A stretch of 64,000 nt of DNA from JASHPR01 sp963833885 (lineage in GTDB: Bacteria > Actinomycetota > Actinomycetes > Streptosporangiales > Streptosporangiaceae): positions 424,220 to 488,219 of the forward strand of contig CAWHZU010000007.1 in NCBI GenBank assembly GCA_963833885.1, in the 5' to 3' direction. Below are positions 61,401 to 64,000 of the stretch, piece by piece. Below the pieces are notes generated by a model. That model was not told the DNA's origin and did not search any database. It saw only the letters and a list, made by a program, of their open reading frames with translations. A program made the translations under genes and the position numbers. Each line of letters opens with the position of its first letter. Position 1 is the stretch's first letter.

Positions 61401-61633
61401 CCGACGGCCTGCCGGAGCGAGGCCCGGAGCCGGGCCACGTAGACGGAGAGAGTCTCGCGGGCCTTTGCCGGCGGATCGGTGTCCCACAACCGGTCGATGA
61501 GCGCGCCGGCGGGGACGATCGTGCGTGGCGTGAGCAGAAGGATCGCCAAGACGCTGCGCGCCTTGGCCGACCCCAGCTCATATGGCTGCCCGGCCGACCA
61601 CAGCTCAGTCGGACCCAGGACCCGGAATTCCAT
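58499..61633 (-). CDS. AfsR/SARP-family regulator (HTH-BTAD-NB-ARC-TPR)
   Basis: Large regulator of 1044 residues. Domain order: OmpR-type winged helix (about 1-90, MEFRVLGPTELW), bacterial activator domain BTAD (about 95-245, ALWHGQALAGIRG), an NB-ARC ATPase (about 265-600; Walker A EGMPGVGKTTLAV, Walker B AVVILDDAAT), and about eight TPR repeats (from 690, units such as AEALDQMGLAHQREARSREA). It is the AfsR type, which integrates kinase signals and activates antibiotic or morphogenesis genes. ATG 61633 is chosen because the winged helix starts there. A 606-base gap separates it from a divergently read small gene. Confidence 0.93.
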   Translation of the reverse strand: MEFRVLGPTELWSAGQPYELGSAKARSVLAILLLTPRTIVPAGALIDRLWDTDPPAKARETLSVYVARLRASLRQAVGDSVRLAGRANGYVLDVDSEAVDLHQFRRLRRQAGALAESGDYDHAARLLREADALWHGQALAGIRGDWVARMRDGLEEERRAVILERVECELELGRHSDLIGELRGLLAQYPLDETFIAHQMTALYRSGRQGDALGLYRETRSLLTEEQGTEPGPALADLHLRILRGDPELSVTSRRPGVVPEPDTLPPDTMEFVGRGRELAQLTGQHGGTPQVRVIEGMPGVGKTTLAVHAARAIAPQYPDGMFYLNFHTHDPGSPSLGSAEALHRLLQMLNVPAAQIPDAMGKRAALWRAELSRRRAVVILDDAATSDQIRPILPEAGGCLILITARRGLPGLEGAHVVNLDALPTDDAVALFAQVASPSIVRNHDEAATAVELLGRLPLAIQLTAAGLARGYPFRLSDLAGELSQSGPGLDGGGANPEVMSAFDLSYRALDPDHQRFFRLLGLSPCSLVSLHAAAALGGCSLAEAEKACRAMLDHHLLAQDRAGQFRFHDLIRGFAAARAAHDEPSAERRKAVARLLDYYLYSADKADQVLHPFRHRMPVVVANFPFDSPALGSPEAAAGWLESEWRNILEAARHAAEHEWQRQCADLTHVLAGFVEIRAYLHEAIEAHTIALQACRDIADPARIAYASLELSVVKQQIGQHAAALGLAGDAAAIYRSLGDGCGEAEALDQMGLAHQREARSREAFAYFQEAQTLYDEAGDRHGVAESLGHSGIACWHLGRYPDAMEQMLDALALYREVGDRRGEAKSLNNLGKMYLYAGQHRDALENYQKSLEIFTEIGAAQSQAILYQSIGCVHHYKGDRDEALATYRRALAIYRSIGDLPYEADVLIDIGGILQGAGCYYEALVHYERAGLVAAEIGNLSQQVMALRGIADVHRGSGRYDEAQQHYSTALRLAREIGDPYEEAKLLEGMAETTLSTQGPHAARIVFRQALDIFERLGVPEAEAARIRLDATDPAFGRRTS

Positions 61634-62239
61634 GATCGCCCTGCATCGTTCACCGCCTGCGGCGCTTGTGCCCCGAAAGGGTTGTATAGCCATTCTGCCC
61701 TGCTGATACCCAGTTATAAAGCAGCTTTCACATAAACCCTGCGGAAAATGCGGAAGGCGTGAGCATTTAGTAAGGCAATTTTAATGGGCCTTTGTAATGC
61801 AACTTTCATTTCAGGTTGCACGGCAGGCGGCCGGGCCCCGCTGCCACTGCCCGTACCCTGCCGCAAGAGTGGCTGATGTGATGGCTTGGGCCGGTGGGGT
61901 GTCTGTGGCAATAGGAACGGTCGAGGCTCCTGGTAATAAAAAAGGATGCCGGGCGGCCACGCCGAGATTAGCTGATTCGTTCGGCGCGCGCGTCACCCTC
62001 TGTACGGAATCCGGGTTCCCGGCCGCCCGTTCATCGATGTGAATTTGCGAAGGCAATCCAACTCACGGTGGCCAATCGCTACGGTCCGTGCCTGCAAGTG
62101 CATTAGGCCCCGTGCTGGCCTCGAATTGCAGAAAAAATGGCTCTGATCACGCCGAATGCCATGCTCAGCGCGGGATAGTGGTGTAGTTTATGGATCTGAG
62201 AGGACCTGGCATTTACGACCTCAATGGAAGGACTTCTCG
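61634..62239. other. long AT-richer regulatory gap between the AfsR-like gene and a small peptide gene
   Basis: No conserved frame is visible in these 606 bases. They are richer in A/T than the surroundings, especially 61690-61830. The inverted repeat TGCAAC-N11-GTTGCA lies at 61798-61820, and CTTTCA occurs twice (61725-61730 and 61803-61808), spaced 78 bases. The region probably holds promoters for both flanking genes. Confidence 0.45.
61798..61820. promoter_or_regulatory. candidate operator TGCAAC-N11-GTTGCA
   Basis: A perfect 6-bp inverted repeat with an 11-base AT-rich spacer, 165 bases upstream of the AfsR-like gene. Regulator unknown. Confidence 0.4.
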
Positions 62240-62464
62240 ATGAGTAGTCACGAATCGTTACGGCGTCGGACCGCGGGGACCGGAAAGCCGGCAGGACGGC
62301 ATCGCCGCGAGCCCGTCTCCGGAACGGCTCGGCGCAAAATCGTCCCAGCGCTCGTATTGGCAGGCGTGGGCGCTGCAACGGTAGCAGCTTCCGCTCATGG
62401 AATCGCCGTCCCCGTCGCCCATGTGGACGCGATACACGTCGCCAACGTCCCGTGGGTATATTAG
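62240..62464 (+). CDS. 74-residue small membrane or secreted peptide
   Basis: Short protein that I do not recognise. A basic, Ser/Arg-rich N-terminus (SSHESLRRRTAGTGKPAGRH) is followed by one hydrophobic helix (IVPALVLAGVGAATVAASAHG, about 35-55) and a short tail ending in VANVPWVY. The frame has a ribosome site (GGAAGGA) before ATG 62240. It may be a membrane peptide, or the leftover N-terminus of a larger secreted protein, since many actinobacterial secreted proteins begin this way. It is divergent from the AfsR-like gene and followed by a strong hairpin at 62573. In Streptomyces coelicolor AfsR controls the small neighbouring gene afsS; the similarity here is positional only. Confidence 0.6.
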   Translation: MSSHESLRRRTAGTGKPAGRHRREPVSGTARRKIVPALVLAGVGAATVAASAHGIAVPVAHVDAIHVANVPWVY

Positions 62465-62966
62465 CTCAATAAAGCGGTCATCCTCGCCACCTGATTCGAG
62501 CGGGCCGGGTCCATGATCATGGTGGTGACCTGTGGTTTCTCGCAGCGGCCTTGAGTGAGCGGCGCTTGCGAGACGGCTAGGCAGCGGGCGATGGTCGGGC
62601 GTCTCATCGCCCGCTGCCAAGCCAACCTAAGGGGACAGCTACTGCCCACCTTAGAGACGCGACCGGGAAACCATCACCGGTTTTGCGCGTGCTAATGTCG
62701 AACAACGCTCGGCCGACCGGTTCCTGCGATGTACGGAATGGGAGAATAGAGAACCTGATAATCCCGTCAACTTAATAGTCGAAACGCGTGGGCCGGCCTT
62801 TCCTGCTAGCCCGCGGTCTTTGCGTTTCCAGGTTAGCCGTGTGCTCGCAGAAGAGTCGTTGCGGGCGGTGGAAGCCTCGATTCAGCTCGCTATTTCGTGC
62901 CGTCGGCCTCGAGTGGCGGCAGCGCCCTTTGCTGGGTGAGCGATTTCCGGGCTAGCCTGGAACGCG
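62465..62966. other. intergenic stretch with a strong hairpin, no gene seen
   Basis: Apart from the hairpin at 62573-62621 I see no conserved frame or promoter in these 502 bases. Base composition is mixed, with short AT-rich parts near 62690-62780. Confidence 0.45.
62573..62621. terminator. long GC-rich hairpin, likely terminator
   Basis: GGCAGCGGGCGATG (62578-62591) pairs perfectly with CATCGCCCGCTGCC (62603-62616) across an 11-base loop. With one A-A mismatch the stem extends to GGCT/AGCC, giving 18 pairs. It lies about 110 bases after the small peptide gene. No T-run follows, as is common in actinobacterial terminators. Confidence 0.6.
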
Positions 62967-63240
62967 TTGCGCCAGCGCGGGGTGGTCTACGACGTTGGGC
63001 GCTCCATGGGCGCGCATTCTCCCAGCTGGCGGCCTGATTACTCGCCCGCGCTGGTGCGCCGGGAGCTGGACAGAACCGCTGTTCCGGCGCTGGCCGGACC
63101 GGCTGACCTTCTGCGTCGGCAACGAGCTCACCCGCGGCCTCGGTACGCCGCGTCTACGGCGGCCCGGTCAGCTACTGCGCTCTCCAGTTCGAGCGCAAGG
63201 CGTCGCGCCGGGGCGCACGATCTGCCTTCGGCTGGTCGTC
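62967..63240 (+). pseudogene. remnant of a TIM-barrel (glycosyl-hydrolase-like) gene with a large internal deletion
   Basis: One frame reads LRQRGVVYDVG, then RPDYSPALVRREL, the start of a family of actinobacterial proteins annotated as glycosyl-hydrolase-like or abortive-infection proteins. In another frame EPLFRRWPDRLTFCVGNELT follows directly, which in intact members lies roughly 100 residues downstream (estimate from memory), and then GPVSYCALQFER. The middle and the 3' part are missing. Confidence 0.5.
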
Positions 63241-64000
63241 ATCCGGGGAATGGGGTGGCGTTCTGCTGGCAGACGGTTCGTGGCGGGGGGAGGGCCCCGG
63301 TCAGCAGGTAGCGGATCTCGTCGTCCGTGGCGCAGGTGCTCGGGTTGGCGGCCTCGGTGTGCCCGTACCCGTCGACGGTCAGCAGCCGGGCGTGGGCTAG
63401 GTCCCGGGACATCGCGACCGAGTCCTGGTAGGGCAGGACCGGGTCGCCGGTGTTGCCGAGGACCAGCATGGTGCTGGCCGTGGGCCGGTTCCACGGACCT
63501 GCGTAGCGGTCCTGAGCTGCGGCGGCCGGCCAATCCGCGCACGCCTCCATGTTCCAGGCCCATTCGAGGCCGAGGGCGCCGGAGAGGGCGTAGGCCATGC
63601 GGGCGGCGGTCGCGTAGGCGCCCGGGTCGCGCGGGTTCGGGCTGTCCGAGCAGAGCATAGCGATCTGCTGGTCCTCGCCGGTGTAGACGGCCGGGGGCGC
63701 GGCCGCGGTGGTTGGGGGCGTGGCTGCGGTGGTTGGGGACGGGGCCGCTTGCGGGCGCGTCGCCAGGCTGACAGCGGCGCTGACCGGCGGGCTGGCCTGG
63801 GCACGCGCTGCCGGGCTCGCCGCCGTGGCCGGAGGGTCAGCGGCCGAGGCAGCCCATAGCTGCTGCATCAGGCTGGCGCCGGCCTGCCACTGGCTCACCG
63901 TGCCCAGCGGCACGGAGGCCACCGCGTCGGCGTAGGTATAGGTCTGCGGCGGGGTGCCGATGGTGACCGGGTGACGGCCGAGGCGGCGCAGCAGCGTCTC
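63239..64000 (-). CDS. alpha/beta hydrolase with TAP-like C-terminal domain (5' part outside window)
   Basis: C-terminal 253 codons of a secreted S33/tripeptidyl-aminopeptidase-type hydrolase; the frame is open to the right edge. The TAP-like domain is clear: STMLVLGNTGDPVLPYQDSV carries the catalytic Asp, and LTVDGYGHTEAANPSTC the catalytic His. The nucleophile serine must lie beyond the window. An Ala/Pro/Thr-rich insertion (about 63700-63850) is low-complexity and may be a surface linker. Family members release tripeptides from extracellular proteins or act as general esterases. Confidence 0.82.
   Translation of the reverse strand, partial: ETLLRRLGRHPVTIGTPPQTYTYADAVASVPLGTVSQWQAGASLMQQLWAASAADPPATAASPAARAQASPPVSAAVSLATRPQAAPSPTTAATPPTTAAAPPAVYTGEDQQIAMLCSDSPNPRDPGAYATAARMAYALSGALGLEWAWNMEACADWPAAAAQDRYAGPWNRPTASTMLVLGNTGDPVLPYQDSVAMSRDLAHARLLTVDGYGHTEAANPSTCATDDEIRYLLTGALPPPRTVCQQNATPFPG

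Noticed and set aside
1..64000. tRNA, rRNA or riboswitch genes
   Set aside because: Scanning the intergenic gaps by eye showed no cloverleaf, rRNA core or recognisable riboswitch; short ncRNAs cannot be excluded without a covariance-model search.

Overview
The window looks like chromosomal DNA of a high-GC Actinomycetota, most likely a filamentous soil actinomycete. The reasons are the strong G/C preference at third codon positions, frequent GTG and TTG starts, many 4-base start/stop overlaps, and the gene families present (AfsR/SARP and LAL-type LuxR regulators, ROK, GntR, LacI and TetR regulators, a Pkn-type kinase, a bacterial NO synthase, IS4 and ISL3 remnants). An order such as Streptosporangiales is only an impression. 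No tRNA, rRNA, CRISPR array or intact insertion sequence was found.

Layout. 1-11.3 kb is a partly decayed region: an FtsX-type permease cut by the window edge, a broken S53 (sedolisin) protease, an intact rhodanese-SufE sulfur-transfer pair, IS4 debris, a LuxR-family regulator gene broken in about five places, and a secreted purple-acid-phosphatase-like gene whose 5' end is replaced by an ISL3 transposase tail. 11.3-18.9 kb is an intact carbohydrate unit: a divergent ROK regulator facing an operon for a Gfo/Idh/MocA dehydrogenase, a sugar isomerase/epimerase, an ABC sugar importer without its ATPase, and a zinc-type dehydrogenase. 18.9-24.5 kb holds small enzymes (amidase, DinB, DUF899, two glyoxalase-fold proteins) and a broken alpha/beta hydrolase-TetR pair that still has two well-formed operators.

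24.5-34.7 kb is the most coherent catabolic block: a six-gene, translationally coupled operon for a molybdenum hydroxylase with TWO different large subunits, one FeS subunit and one FAD subunit, followed by a GntR regulator and an alpha/beta hydrolase. A crotonase-fold enzyme is transcribed divergently, and an atypical SDR lies downstream. The same 10-bp palindrome, TGGTATACCA, stands before the operon/crotonase pair and before the SDR, which suggests one GntR regulon. 34.9-41.4 kb is a LacI-controlled unit: NCS1 transporter, isochorismatase-fold hydrolase and a large glycosidase on one strand, LacI regulator and ribokinase on the other.

41.4-54.2 kb is mixed: an RDD membrane protein coupled to a nonapeptide-repeat protein, an amino-acid dehydrogenase, a methyltransferase, a GNAT protein, a Ser/Thr kinase with a seven-bladed WD40 domain, an arginase-fold protein, an aldo/keto reductase bracketed by two copies of a 62-bp hairpin repeat, topoisomerase IB, and a frameshifted threonine aldolase. 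54.3-58.3 kb has a type II restriction-modification pair (NgoMIV/Cfr10I-like endonuclease plus C5 methyltransferase), a DivIVA-like protein and an oxygenase-only NO synthase. 58.5 kb to the end has an AfsR-like regulator, a 606-base AT-richer regulatory gap, a 74-residue membrane peptide, a strong hairpin, a remnant gene and the C-terminal part of a TAP-type peptidase.

About a dozen genes are broken by frameshifts, truncations or stops while their neighbours are intact. Whether this is true decay or assembly error cannot be settled from the sequence alone.
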